45,816 bases of DNA, from the NCBI GenBank assembly GCA_964403795.1, contig CAYOHP010000043.1, positions 1 through 45,816 on the forward strand, read 5' to 3'. Shown here in pieces: positions 18,425 to 26,538 of this stretch. Each line of letters opens with the position of its first letter. Position 1 is the stretch's first letter. The stretch is from CAYOHP01 sp964403795 [NCBI: uncultured bacterium] (lineage in GTDB: Bacteria; Muiribacteriota; UBA6191; CAZXTJ01). The notes below the pieces were generated by a model. That model saw only the letters and a list, made by a program, of their open reading frames with translations, had not been told where the DNA came from and made no database searches. Both the position numbers and the translations under genes were made by a program.

Positions 18425-18458
18425 GTTGGCTCGCCGGAGCCGGCAGGCAACAGCCAAC
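18425..18458 (+). promoter_or_regulatory. Hairpin abutting the ribosome binding site of the repeat protein gene
   Basis: GTTGGCT (18425-18431) and AGCCAAC (18452-18458) form a perfect 7-bp stem with a 20-base loop, ending one base before AGGAGG (18460-18465) of the gene at 18470. It could affect translation, though 7-bp stems occur by chance in DNA of this composition. Confidence 0.3.
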
Positions 18459-18469
18459 CAGGAGGAGTC

Positions 18470-20251
18470 ATGGACTCTGCAGGTTCTCTCGCTCCCGCGC
18501 GGAGCGCGCTCGGCCTCGCCCTCTTCCTGCTCCTGGCGCTCCCGGACGGCGCCCTCCGCGCCGCCTCTTTCTCGGCCGAGCTGGTCGACACCCGTCCGGG
18601 CCTGACCCGGAGCGGCCGCGGCTACTTCCAGGACGGGAGCTATCGGCTCGAGGTCGGGGAGGGCGAGTCGTCGATGGTGGTCCTGTTCGAGGCCGCCACC
18701 CGGACGACCTATCTCATGGTGCCGAGCCAGAGGATGTACCTCCAGGCCGGCCCCGACGAGGTGGCCGCCCGGGCGAGCACACCCTTCGGGTCCTACGCGT
18801 ACTTCGCCGCAAGGGAGGAGGTGCGGGCCGATGGGACGGAGGCGGTGGACGGGATCCCCTGCACCAGGCGGGTGGTGTCCGGGAGGGGGCAGGTGTTCGC
18901 GATCGCATGGATATCGAGCGAGTTCGAGATACCCCTCAAGGTGTACAGCACCCTGCCCGAGCGGACCATGGAGTTCCGGAACCTGGTGCGTGGCCCGCAG
19001 GACCCGGCCCTGTTCACCGTGCCTCCCGACTGGCGGAGGATGGAGCCCGAGGTCGAGCCCCTGCCCGAGTGGGCCGCGCAGGTCGCCGGCGCACCGGAGC
19101 GCTCGCCGCCCTTCGAGATCACGCTGGCCCAGGGCGAGATCCTCCGCATCCCTCCCCTGGCCGGGAAGCGGATCGAGATCAAGGCGACCCATGCCGCGGG
19201 AGAGAACGCCGCCTTCACCGCGGTGCGCTTCAAGGACGGACGTCCCCTCTCCAGCATCCCGGGCAACACCATGAACCTGGCTCCGGAGCAGGAGTGCACG
19301 TCGACCTTCTCGGTGGCGCCGGGCGAGGCCGATGCCTACGTGATCCGCATCCGCGAGGGATCGGTGAAGTTCGTCGCGGGCTTCGTCAGCGCGGCCGCCG
19401 GGCCTGGGGATCCGGTCACGGCTCCGACGTCCGAGCCGACGGGCGGGTCCGGGCCCGAGGTGCGGATCGAGGCGCCGCCGACCGCGGGCGTGGCGGAGCG
19501 GTTCCCGGTGGCCTGGTCCGGACCGGGCGATCGGGACGATCACGTCACCGTGGCTCGCTCCGAGCAGCCCGCCGCCGCCTATGTCAGCCGGGCCCTGCTG
19601 CGGGAGGGCAACCCCCTGAAGGTCCTGGCCCCCAGCGACCCCGGCGAGTACGAGATCCGCTACATCCTCGGCCGCGGGGCACGGGTGCTCGCCAGGGTTC
19701 CGATCCGGATCGAACCGGCGACCGCGGCCTTCGAGATCGCGGGGCCGGTGGTGGTAGCGGCCCCGATCGAGGCGAAGTGGCAGGGGCCGGCGCGGGAAGG
19801 GGACTTCGTGAGCGTGGCGCGACGGGACCACGGCCCCGGCGCCTACGAGATGCAGACCGCCGTGCGCCACGGGAACCCAGCCAAGCTCCGGGCCCCCAGC
19901 GACCCGGGCGAGTACGAGATCCGCTACGTCCTCGGCCGCGGGGCACGGGTGCTCGCCAGGGTGCCGATCACCGTCCTCCCGGTCACCGCCACCCTCCGGC
20001 CTCCCGCCAGCGCCAAGACGGGGGTCGAATTCGAGGTGGCGTGGACAGGACCGGGCTACAGGGAGGACTACCTGACCGTGGCCCGCGAGGGCAAGCCACC
20101 GGGCGCCTACGAGACCTCCCGGCCGGTGCGGGTCGGGAACCCCCTGAGGATCCGCGCTCCCAAGGAACCCGGGAGCTACGAGGTGCGCTACATCCTCGGC
20201 CGCGGCAACCGCCTGCTCGGCAAGACGACGATCGTCATCGAGGCTCCGTAG
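18470..20251 (+). CDS. Exported protein with three 88-residue C-terminal repeats
   Basis: 593 residues with an N-terminal signal peptide (hydrophobic core about 12-26, then ALRAA-S). Residues ~30-200 resemble the exported DUF4412-like beta-rich domains (SAELVDTRPGLTRSGRGYF, MVPSQRMYLQ). The C-terminal half is three tandem beta-sandwich-like repeats at about 330-417, 418-505 and 506-593, each with AWSGPG/KWQGPA/AWTGPG, a conserved VAR core, a GNP turn, and EYEIRYILGRGARVLA. Repeats 1 and 2 are nearly identical in DNA over 79 bp. It starts after a strong AGGAGG site and is followed by the kinase gene after 42 bases, so an operon is likely. Confidence 0.75.
   Translation: MDSAGSLAPARSALGLALFLLLALPDGALRAASFSAELVDTRPGLTRSGRGYFQDGSYRLEVGEGESSMVVLFEAATRTTYLMVPSQRMYLQAGPDEVAARASTPFGSYAYFAAREEVRADGTEAVDGIPCTRRVVSGRGQVFAIAWISSEFEIPLKVYSTLPERTMEFRNLVRGPQDPALFTVPPDWRRMEPEVEPLPEWAAQVAGAPERSPPFEITLAQGEILRIPPLAGKRIEIKATHAAGENAAFTAVRFKDGRPLSSIPGNTMNLAPEQECTSTFSVAPGEADAYVIRIREGSVKFVAGFVSAAAGPGDPVTAPTSEPTGGSGPEVRIEAPPTAGVAERFPVAWSGPGDRDDHVTVARSEQPAAAYVSRALLREGNPLKVLAPSDPGEYEIRYILGRGARVLARVPIRIEPATAAFEIAGPVVVAAPIEAKWQGPAREGDFVSVARRDHGPGAYEMQTAVRHGNPAKLRAPSDPGEYEIRYVLGRGARVLARVPITVLPVTATLRPPASAKTGVEFEVAWTGPGYREDYLTVAREGKPPGAYETSRPVRVGNPLRIRAPKEPGSYEVRYILGRGNRLLGKTTIVIEAP
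19627..19969 (+). repeat. Direct DNA repeat, two 79-bp copies 264 bp apart
   Basis: 19627-19705 and 19891-19969 differ at only three positions by my reading (GACCCCGGC/GACCCGGGC, TACATC/TACGTC, GGGTTCC/GGGTGCC). The period of exactly 88 codons equals the protein repeat in the gene at 18470, so this is a recent duplication or gene conversion between repeat units; the third unit is more diverged. Confidence 0.85.
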
Positions 20252-20271
20252 ACCCGGCTACACTCCGGCTC

Positions 20272-20289
20272 CGGGCCCAGGGGGGCCCG
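20272..20289 (+). promoter_or_regulatory. GC hairpin just upstream of the kinase start codon
   Basis: CGGGCCC (20272-20278) and GGGCCCG (20283-20289) form a 7-bp stem with a 4-base loop, 4 bases before the ATG at 20294, where the ribosome binding site would lie. It would reduce translation unless opened, or act as an intercistronic attenuator. Confidence 0.35.
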
Positions 20290-20293
20290 CAGC

Positions 20294-23110
20294 ATGGGCG
20301 AGTCTGACGACGCCGAGGACGAGCGCACCCGCAAGACTCCCCGGAGGGGCGCGCCCGAGGGCCATGACAAGGCGACGATGGCCGGCCTGGTGGTCGCCGG
20401 CGAGACGCTCGGCGGACGCTATCACCTGGTGCGTGAGGTGGCCCGGGGCGGCATGGGCATCGTCTTCGAGGCCGAGGACCGGAAGCTCGACGGGCTCCGG
20501 GTGGCGATCAAGGTCCTTCCCCCCGAGCTCTCCGGGAACGAGGCCGCCATCCTGCGCCTGAAGGGCGAGGCCACCAGCGCGCTCAGGCTCAGCCACCCCC
20601 ACGTGATGCGCCTCCATGGCTTCGACCAGGACGGGCCGCATGCCTTCCTGGTGATGGAGTATCTCGAAGGTCCGACCCTCGAGCTCGAGCTGGCCCGGCG
20701 GGGGACGATCCCGCTGGCCGAGGTCCTGGAGCTGGCGGGCCAGGCGGCGGCCGGGCTCCAGGCGGCCCACGACCGCCAGATCGTGCACCGGGACGTGAAG
20801 CCCGCGAACCTGATGTTCACGACCGATGCGGGTCGGCGGGTGCTCAAGGTCACCGACTTCGGGATCGCGGCCCAGCTCAAGGACTCGATGACCCGCCTGA
20901 CCGGGATGGATCACTCGGGCACCCTGCTCTATGCGGCCCCCGAGCAGCTCCAGGGGAAGACCCCCAAGCCGGCCGCGGACCAGTACGCCCTGGCAGCTGC
21001 CGTGTACGAGCTGCTCCGGGGCCGACCGCCCTTCCAGGGCAAGGGCCTCTCGGAGCAGATCCTGAACGCCAGTCCCGAACCGGTCGACGGCCTGGCTCCC
21101 GAGGTCTGGGCGGCACTCTCGCGGGGTCTCGCCAAGGATCCCGAAGCACGCTTCGCGACTGTCACCGACTTCGTCGCCGCGCTCGGGGGGAAGGCGGCCA
21201 ACGCGCCCCCGACCGCCCCTGCCGCGGCCCTGGCGGGGACCACTCTCCCGGACGGGGTGGGTTCCGCCCCGGGGACGCGCCGCTCGCCCTGGTCGTCAGG
21301 CCTCGGGGCGCTGGTGGCTCTCACAGCGATCGGGGTGCTCGGCTATGTGGGCAACCGCGAGGGTTGGTTCGGCCCTACGGTGCCGCTCGGGGTGACCCGG
21401 GTCTCGACCTCGACCAGCGTGATCCGGAGCGAGGCCGTCCCGTCGGAGGCACCGGTCCCGGCGCCGACGATGCGGGTCGTGCCCGTGGTGGTGCCGGCTG
21501 CCGATCTCGAAGCCGCCCGTCGTAGCATGGAGCGGGACGGGGCGCTCGACCAGCGCCAGGCCGCCCTGGCGGCGAGGGAGCGACTGGCGGCGGCCCGGGC
21601 CTTCGACCGGGAACTCCCGAAGCTGCCCGCGGAATCGGAATCGGACCGGCACTGGAGTTCCGCCGAGGCCCAGGTCTCGCTCGACCGCTTCGCCGACTCG
21701 ATCGTCGACTTCCAGCGCGCCACGGCCGCCGCCGAGCGGGCTCTGGGCGCGATCGGCAGCCTGGGGAAATCGAGAGCTGCGGCGTTGGCCGCGGAGCGTG
21801 CCTGGAACGGGGTGGTGGCCCAGGCCAAGGACACCGAGCTGGCGACCGCCAGGGCCGGGCGGACCCGCTTCGAGGCGGCCGAGGCGGCGGTGGTCCGAGG
21901 CGAGGTCGAGGCCGCCGATCGCGAATACGTCTACGCCCAGAAGAAGTGGAGTGACGCCCGGAGCACGCTGGTCGGTCGTCTCCAGGCCGAGGAGGACGCC
22001 CGCCAGCGCCAGGCCCGGGACGCTGCGGCCCGCGAGGAGGAGCGCCGCAAGGAGGAGGCCGACGCCACGGCGCAGGAGTTGGAGCGGATCCGCAAGGAGG
22101 CGGCTGCCCGGGCGGAGCTGGCCAGGATCCAGAAGGAGGCCGCGGAGCTGGCAGCCGAGGTCGACGCCAAGCGCAGGGCCGAGGAAGAGGAAGCCAAGCG
22201 CAAGGCCGGGGAGACCGAGGTTGCCCGCAAGCTGCAGGAGCGGGAAGCGGAGCGCAGGGCCGCGGAGGACGAGCTGGCGCGCCGGCAGCGGGAGCGCGAA
22301 GCGAAGCTGGTGGCGGCCGGCGTGGCGGTGCCCTCGCGGTCCGCTTCGAGTCTCGTCGTCGACCGTGCCAGGCCCGGCGAGGAGCGGGAGAACGGGCTCG
22401 GGATGAAGCTCTGCTGGATCCCGGGGGGAACCTTCACCATGGGGAGTCCCCCGGGGGAGGAGGGACGTTTCGGGGACGAAGGTCCGCAGCACTCGGTGGT
22501 CCTGCGCTGGGGCTTCTGGCTGGGAAAGTACGAGGTGACGCAGGGGGAATGGACCAGGGTCATGGGCAGCAACCCGGCCCACTTCCAGGGGAGCGCGGAG
22601 GACGAACGTCGTCCGGTCGAGCAGGTGAGCTGGAACGATGCCCGGGAGTTCCTGATGCGCCTGACCGAGCTGGAGAAGGCTGCCGGCAGGCTCCCCTCGG
22701 GATTCGTCTATCGCCTCCCCAGCGAGGCCGAGTGGGAGTACGCGGCCAGGGCGGGGATGCCCGCGGCCCGCTACAGCGGAGGTCTCGATGCGACCGCTTG
22801 GTACGAGCAGAACAGCGGCGGCAAGACGCAGCCGGTAGGCCGGAAGCAGGCGAACGGCTTCGGGCTCCACGACATGCTCGGGAACGTCCTGGAGTGGTGC
22901 GAAGACACGAAGCACGAGAGCTACGAGGGAGCACCCACCGACGGTTCGGCCTGGATCCAGGGCGGTGCGGAGAGGTTCCGGGTTCTCCGGGGTGGAGCCT
23001 GGAACAACGGCTCCAGGCTTCTCCGCCTGGCGAGCCGGGGCGCCCAGGACCTTGGGATGCGCCACGCCGGTTACGGGTTCCGGGTGGTGGTGACGGGCCG
23101 GACACGGTAG
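20294..23110 (+). CDS. Transmembrane Ser/Thr protein kinase with C-terminal SUMF1/FGE-like domain
   Basis: 938 residues. The Hanks-type kinase domain (about 42-300) has the glycine loop ARGGMGIVFE, Lys73 in VAIKVL, HRDVKPANLM with catalytic Asp167, DFGIA with Asp188, and APEQ. One membrane helix follows (~335-353). The next part is a long Ala/Glu/Arg-rich coiled coil (~430-690), then a SUMF1/FGE-sulfatase-like domain (~700-935) with IPGGTFTMGSPPGEEG, KYEVTQGEW, LPSEAEWEYAARAG and MLGNVLEWC. The copper-binding cysteine of true formylglycine-generating enzymes in the CRxAxR segment is replaced (LLRLASRG), so the domain is likely a binding or sensor module. Kinase-SUMF1 fusions are known in planctomycetes and relatives. 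Confidence 0.92.
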   Translation: MGESDDAEDERTRKTPRRGAPEGHDKATMAGLVVAGETLGGRYHLVREVARGGMGIVFEAEDRKLDGLRVAIKVLPPELSGNEAAILRLKGEATSALRLSHPHVMRLHGFDQDGPHAFLVMEYLEGPTLELELARRGTIPLAEVLELAGQAAAGLQAAHDRQIVHRDVKPANLMFTTDAGRRVLKVTDFGIAAQLKDSMTRLTGMDHSGTLLYAAPEQLQGKTPKPAADQYALAAAVYELLRGRPPFQGKGLSEQILNASPEPVDGLAPEVWAALSRGLAKDPEARFATVTDFVAALGGKAANAPPTAPAAALAGTTLPDGVGSAPGTRRSPWSSGLGALVALTAIGVLGYVGNREGWFGPTVPLGVTRVSTSTSVIRSEAVPSEAPVPAPTMRVVPVVVPAADLEAARRSMERDGALDQRQAALAARERLAAARAFDRELPKLPAESESDRHWSSAEAQVSLDRFADSIVDFQRATAAAERALGAIGSLGKSRAAALAAERAWNGVVAQAKDTELATARAGRTRFEAAEAAVVRGEVEAADREYVYAQKKWSDARSTLVGRLQAEEDARQRQARDAAAREEERRKEEADATAQELERIRKEAAARAELARIQKEAAELAAEVDAKRRAEEEEAKRKAGETEVARKLQEREAERRAAEDELARRQREREAKLVAAGVAVPSRSASSLVVDRARPGEERENGLGMKLCWIPGGTFTMGSPPGEEGRFGDEGPQHSVVLRWGFWLGKYEVTQGEWTRVMGSNPAHFQGSAEDERRPVEQVSWNDAREFLMRLTELEKAAGRLPSGFVYRLPSEAEWEYAARAGMPAARYSGGLDATAWYEQNSGGKTQPVGRKQANGFGLHDMLGNVLEWCEDTKHESYEGAPTDGSAWIQGGAERFRVLRGGAWNNGSRLLRLASRGAQDLGMRHAGYGFRVVVTGRTR

Positions 23111-23137
23111 CGGAGGATCGACCAGGCCCCGGGATGA

Positions 23138-23171
23138 GGGCCGGAAGCCTCGCGGGCTCCTATTCCGGCCC
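23138..23171. terminator. Candidate bidirectional terminator
   Basis: GGGCCGGAA (23138-23146) and TTCCGGCCC (23163-23171) form a perfect 9-bp stem with a 16-base loop between the convergent kinase and Uma2 genes. The right arm overlaps the last codons of the Uma2 gene. There is no clear T-tract, so the terminator role is tentative. Confidence 0.4.
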
Positions 23172-23819
23172 CGGAGTCGCGGCCTCGTCTGCCGGTGTCG
23201 CCAGCCCTGGATCGAAGACCTCGCAGAGCTGGGCCGCGAAGCCCGGGAGGAGAGGCGTGTCGAGGGAGTCGCCGCGGGAGGCCTGGAGCACCAGGGGTCG
23301 GGCGAAGCGCGGCAGCGGCCCGTCGGGCCCGGTCCCGGAACCAGGGGCAGGCCGCTCGCGCCGGTAGACTTCGACCCGCTCGGTGGCCGGATCCACCGCC
23401 CAGAACTCGAGGACCCCGGCCCGCTCGTAGAGCGGCAGCTTCCGCACCAGGTCGTAGGCGACGTTCCCCGGGGAGAGGACCTCGATCACCAGGTCCGGGG
23501 GACCGTGGCAACCGTTCCGCTGCAGGCGATGGAGGTTTTCCCGGAGGACCAGGTAGTGGTCCGGCTGGACCACGGTGTGGTCCTCGAGGAGCACGTCGGA
23601 GGGAGCCTGCCGCAGCTTCCCGAGCCGGTGCACGTGGAGGAAGCCGGCCAGCAGGCGAGAGAGGTTGACGCAGACCTCCTGGTGCCGGTCGAGCGGCGAG
23701 GGGCTCACGAAGTGCACCCCGTCGAGGATCTCGTGGCGGCGCCCGTCCTCGGGGAGGCGGCAGTAGTCCTGGTAGTCGAGCTTAGCGAGCGGGGGTATGC
23801 CTTGGGGCACGGCGGCCAT
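23160..23819 (-). CDS. Uma2-family (DUF820) nuclease-like protein, second copy
   Basis: 219-residue Uma2/DUF820 protein. Motifs in order: YCRLPEDGRRHEILDG, VVQPDHYLVL, PPDLVIEVLSPGN with the predicted catalytic acids, RKLPLYERAGVLEFWAVDP with the lysine. The ATG at 23819 follows GGGAGGAGG. It is diverged from the copy at 12357-12947 and is not a recent duplicate. It converges with the kinase gene. Function is unknown beyond the predicted nuclease fold. Confidence 0.87.
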   Translation of the reverse strand: MAAVPQGIPPLAKLDYQDYCRLPEDGRRHEILDGVHFVSPSPLDRHQEVCVNLSRLLAGFLHVHRLGKLRQAPSDVLLEDHTVVQPDHYLVLRENLHRLQRNGCHGPPDLVIEVLSPGNVAYDLVRKLPLYERAGVLEFWAVDPATERVEVYRRERPAPGSGTGPDGPLPRFARPLVLQASRGDSLDTPLLPGFAAQLCEVFDPGLATPADEAATPGPE

Positions 23820-24010
23820 GGCCTCGTTCCTCCTCCCATGGTAACAGGGGCTCCTCACGGCTCCGAGTCCTGACGAGGGCTCGGGACCGGGAGGATCGTC
23901 CGGCCATGGCAGAGCGAGCCACTCACACCGGCTGTCACGGGCCGCAGGCGGGTCGCCGGGCGCGGACTTTAGATTGCGATCACTCTCTATCTTATGTAGG
24001 ATCCCGCACC
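23820..24010 (+). promoter_or_regulatory. Intergenic promoter region of the deacylase-tetR operon
   Basis: A short AT-rich patch at 23968-23998 (TTTAGA at 23968-23973 and TATGTA at 23993-23998, 19 bases apart) stands out from the GC-rich surroundings 15-40 bases before the ATG at 24011 and is the likely promoter. It contains a TAGA...TCTA inverted arrangement that could be the operator for the TetR protein encoded downstream. Confidence 0.35.
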
Positions 24011-25798
24011 ATGCGACACGACTACGACACGGTGATCCGGGGTGGGCTGGTCTTCGACGGGACGGGGGCGCCGGGGCGGGTCCTCGACCTGGGGATCCGG
24101 GACGGTCGGGTGGCGGCGGCGAGCGCTTCCCGGCTCTCGGGGCACGAGGAGATCGACGCCACCGGTCGGTGGGTGCTCCCGGGCTTCGTGGACTTCCACA
24201 CCCACTACGACGCCGAGCTGCTCGCGGCCCCGTCGCTCTCCGAGTCGCTACGGCATGGCGTGACCACGGTGGCGGTCGGGAGCTGCTCGATCAGCGCAAT
24301 CCTCGCGGAGCCCGAGGACTGCTCGGACATGTTCACCCGGGTCGAGTCGATCCCCCGCGAGCAGGTGCTCCCCCTGCTCGAGGAGAGGAAGACCTGGACC
24401 ACGCCCCGGGAGTACGTGGGCTTCCTCGAACGGCATCCTCTGGGACCCAACGTGTGCGCCTTCCTGGGCCACTCCGATCTCCGGGCCCGGGTCATGGGCC
24501 TCGGGCGGTCCGTGGATCCCCAGATCTCCCCGACCGAGGAGGAGCTCCAGGAGATGGAAGCCTGGCTGGAGGAGGCGCTCGACTGCGGCCTTCTCGGCCT
24601 CTCCAGCATGACCAATCCCTGGGACAAGCTTGACGGAGACCGCTACCGCTCCGCCCGCCTGCCCTCCACCTACGCCGGCTGGCAGGAGCACCGGAGGCTG
24701 AACCGGGTGCTCCGTCGACGGGGACGGATCCTCCAGAGCGCGCCCAACCTGGTGACCAAGTGGAACGTGCTGCTCTTCCTGCTGGAGAGCATGGGGGGCT
24801 TCTCCGGGCCGTCGCTTCGGACCACCCTGATCACCCTGGCCGACTGCAAGTCGAGCCCGGGCCTGCACCGCCTCATCTCGTTGGCGACCCGGTTCTGCAA
24901 CGCGGTCCTGGGCAGCGACGTGCGCTGGCAGACGCTCCCGATGCCCTTCGAGGTCTATGCCGACGGCATGGACCTGGTGGTCTTCGAGGAGTTCGGAGCC
25001 GGCGAGGCTGCGCTGCACCTGGCCGACGAGGTGGAGCGACGCCAGCTCCTCTCCCAGGAGGGATACCGGGACTGGTTCCGCCGTGACGTGGAGGCCCGCT
25101 TCACGCCACGGGTCTGGCACCGCGATTTCGACGATGCCTTCGTGGTCGAGTGCCCCGAGCCCGACCTCGTGGGGCTCTCCTTCGGCGCCATCGCGGCGCG
25201 CCGCGGCCAGCATCCGGTGGATGCCTTCCTCGACCTGGTGGTGGAGCATGGCAAGCGCCTGCGCTGGCGGATGACCATCGCCAACCATCGTCCCCGCGAG
25301 GTCGCTCGCATGGCCGCCGACCCCTCGGCCCTGATCGGCTTCGCCGATTCGGGCGCCCATATCCGCAACATGGCCTTCTACAGCTTCCCTCTCCACCTCT
25401 TGAGGCTGGTGCAGGACGGGGAGCGGGACGGGCGGCCGGTGATGCCGCTCGAGCAGGCGGTGCACCGCCTGACCGGGGAGCTGGCCGACTTCCTCCGGAT
25501 CGACGCGGGGCGGCTCAGGGTCGGCGACCGCGCCGACGTGGCGGTGGTGGATCCGGCGGCCCTGGACGGGCGCCTCTCGGAGTATCACGAGGCTCCCATG
25601 GAGGCGCTGGGGCCTACCCGGATGGTGAACCGCTCGGTGGGCGTGGTCCCGGCGGTGCTGGTGAACGGACGGCTGGCGGCCCGGGGGGGCGAGGTCGATG
25701 CGGCGGTGGGGCGCGAGCTCGGGTTCGGTCGGTTCCTCCGTGCCGGTGGATCTGCGGCGGAGTGCGATTCCGTGGCAGCAAGGAGCGCTCGGGCATGA
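24011..25798 (+). CDS. N-acyl-D-amino-acid deacylase-like amidohydrolase
   Basis: 595-residue member of the D-aminoacylase/amidohydrolase-3 family, metal-dependent hydrolases of N-acyl-D-amino acids and related amides. The N-terminus is classic: RGGLVFDGTGAPGRVLDLGIRDGRVAA, LPGFVDFHTHYD with His63 and His65, then VAVGSCSIS with Cys92 at the zinc-ligand cysteine position of D-aminoacylases. AFLGHSDLR (His154) and FADSGAHIRN complete the site. ATG 24011 is preferred over 23906 because it places the beta strand at the start. It overlaps tetR by 4 bases (ATGA), so it is probably controlled by that regulator. Confidence 0.88.
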   Translation: MRHDYDTVIRGGLVFDGTGAPGRVLDLGIRDGRVAAASASRLSGHEEIDATGRWVLPGFVDFHTHYDAELLAAPSLSESLRHGVTTVAVGSCSISAILAEPEDCSDMFTRVESIPREQVLPLLEERKTWTTPREYVGFLERHPLGPNVCAFLGHSDLRARVMGLGRSVDPQISPTEEELQEMEAWLEEALDCGLLGLSSMTNPWDKLDGDRYRSARLPSTYAGWQEHRRLNRVLRRRGRILQSAPNLVTKWNVLLFLLESMGGFSGPSLRTTLITLADCKSSPGLHRLISLATRFCNAVLGSDVRWQTLPMPFEVYADGMDLVVFEEFGAGEAALHLADEVERRQLLSQEGYRDWFRRDVEARFTPRVWHRDFDDAFVVECPEPDLVGLSFGAIAARRGQHPVDAFLDLVVEHGKRLRWRMTIANHRPREVARMAADPSALIGFADSGAHIRNMAFYSFPLHLLRLVQDGERDGRPVMPLEQAVHRLTGELADFLRIDAGRLRVGDRADVAVVDPAALDGRLSEYHEAPMEALGPTRMVNRSVGVVPAVLVNGRLAARGGEVDAAVGRELGFGRFLRAGGSAAECDSVAARSARA

Positions 25799-26406
25799 AG
25801 CGACCGGCTCGGGCCCGGCGCACCCAGGCGGAGCGGCGTGCCGGCACCATCCGTTCGCTGCTGGACGCGGCCACCGACGCCCTGGTCGAGGTGGGGTATG
25901 CCCGTGCCTCGATCCAGGAGATCTGCCGTCGTGCCGGAGTTTCGCACGGGGGGCTGTTCCGCCACTTCCCCAGCCGGGAGGCGCTGATGGTGGCGGTGGC
26001 GGAGGACGCCGGCGCCCAGGTGATGGCCCGGTTCCGGAGTCGCTTCCAGGCCGGCTCCCGCCGGCGGAAGCCGTTGGAGCACGCCCTCGGGCTGCTTCGC
26101 GAGGCCTGCGCCTCGCGCCCCAATCAGGCTTGGTACGAACTCGTCATGGCGGCCCGAACCGATACTCCCTTGCGAACCGCCATGGCGCCGTTCGCCCGGG
26201 CGTACTACCGGGCCATCGCGGGGCTGGCCCGGGAGCTGCTCCCGGAACTCGCGGAGAAGCTCGGGGAAGGATTCGTGCCCGTGGTCGAGGTACTGGTCGC
26301 GACCTGCGACGGAGAGCGGTTCCGCAGCTTCCTCGGGGCGTCGCGTCAGGGCGAGGCGCGACGCCTGGGGGTCCTGCTGGGACTCCTGGAACGCGCCATC
26401 GACTGA
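25795..26406 (+). CDS. TetR/AcrR-family transcriptional regulator
   Basis: 203 residues. The N-terminal DNA-binding domain is typical: IRSLLDAATDALVEVGYARAS, then IQEICRRAGVSHGGLFRHFPSREALM, the TetR helix-turn-helix signature. The C-terminal ligand-binding domain is helical and unassigned. Translational coupling to the deacylase gene (4-base overlap) suggests it senses a related amide or product and regulates the operon from the promoter upstream of 24011. Confidence 0.92.
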   Translation: MKRPARARRTQAERRAGTIRSLLDAATDALVEVGYARASIQEICRRAGVSHGGLFRHFPSREALMVAVAEDAGAQVMARFRSRFQAGSRRRKPLEHALGLLREACASRPNQAWYELVMAARTDTPLRTAMAPFARAYYRAIAGLARELLPELAEKLGEGFVPVVEVLVATCDGERFRSFLGASRQGEARRLGVLLGLLERAID

Positions 26407-26538
26407 GGCCGGCCGTTGCCGGACTCCCGGGGAGCCCGGCCACGAGGCTCGACAAGCCGGCCGGGACCTGGTTATCCTCGCCGGCTTCGCCGAGGGCCAA
26501 TGGGCCCCAGAGGATCGAGAATCGAGGAGAGGTCGCCC

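Noticed and set aside
12357-23819. Two Uma2 genes as ends of a mobile element
   Set aside because: The copies are diverged, no terminal repeats or transposase are present, and the segment between contains ordinary signalling genes.
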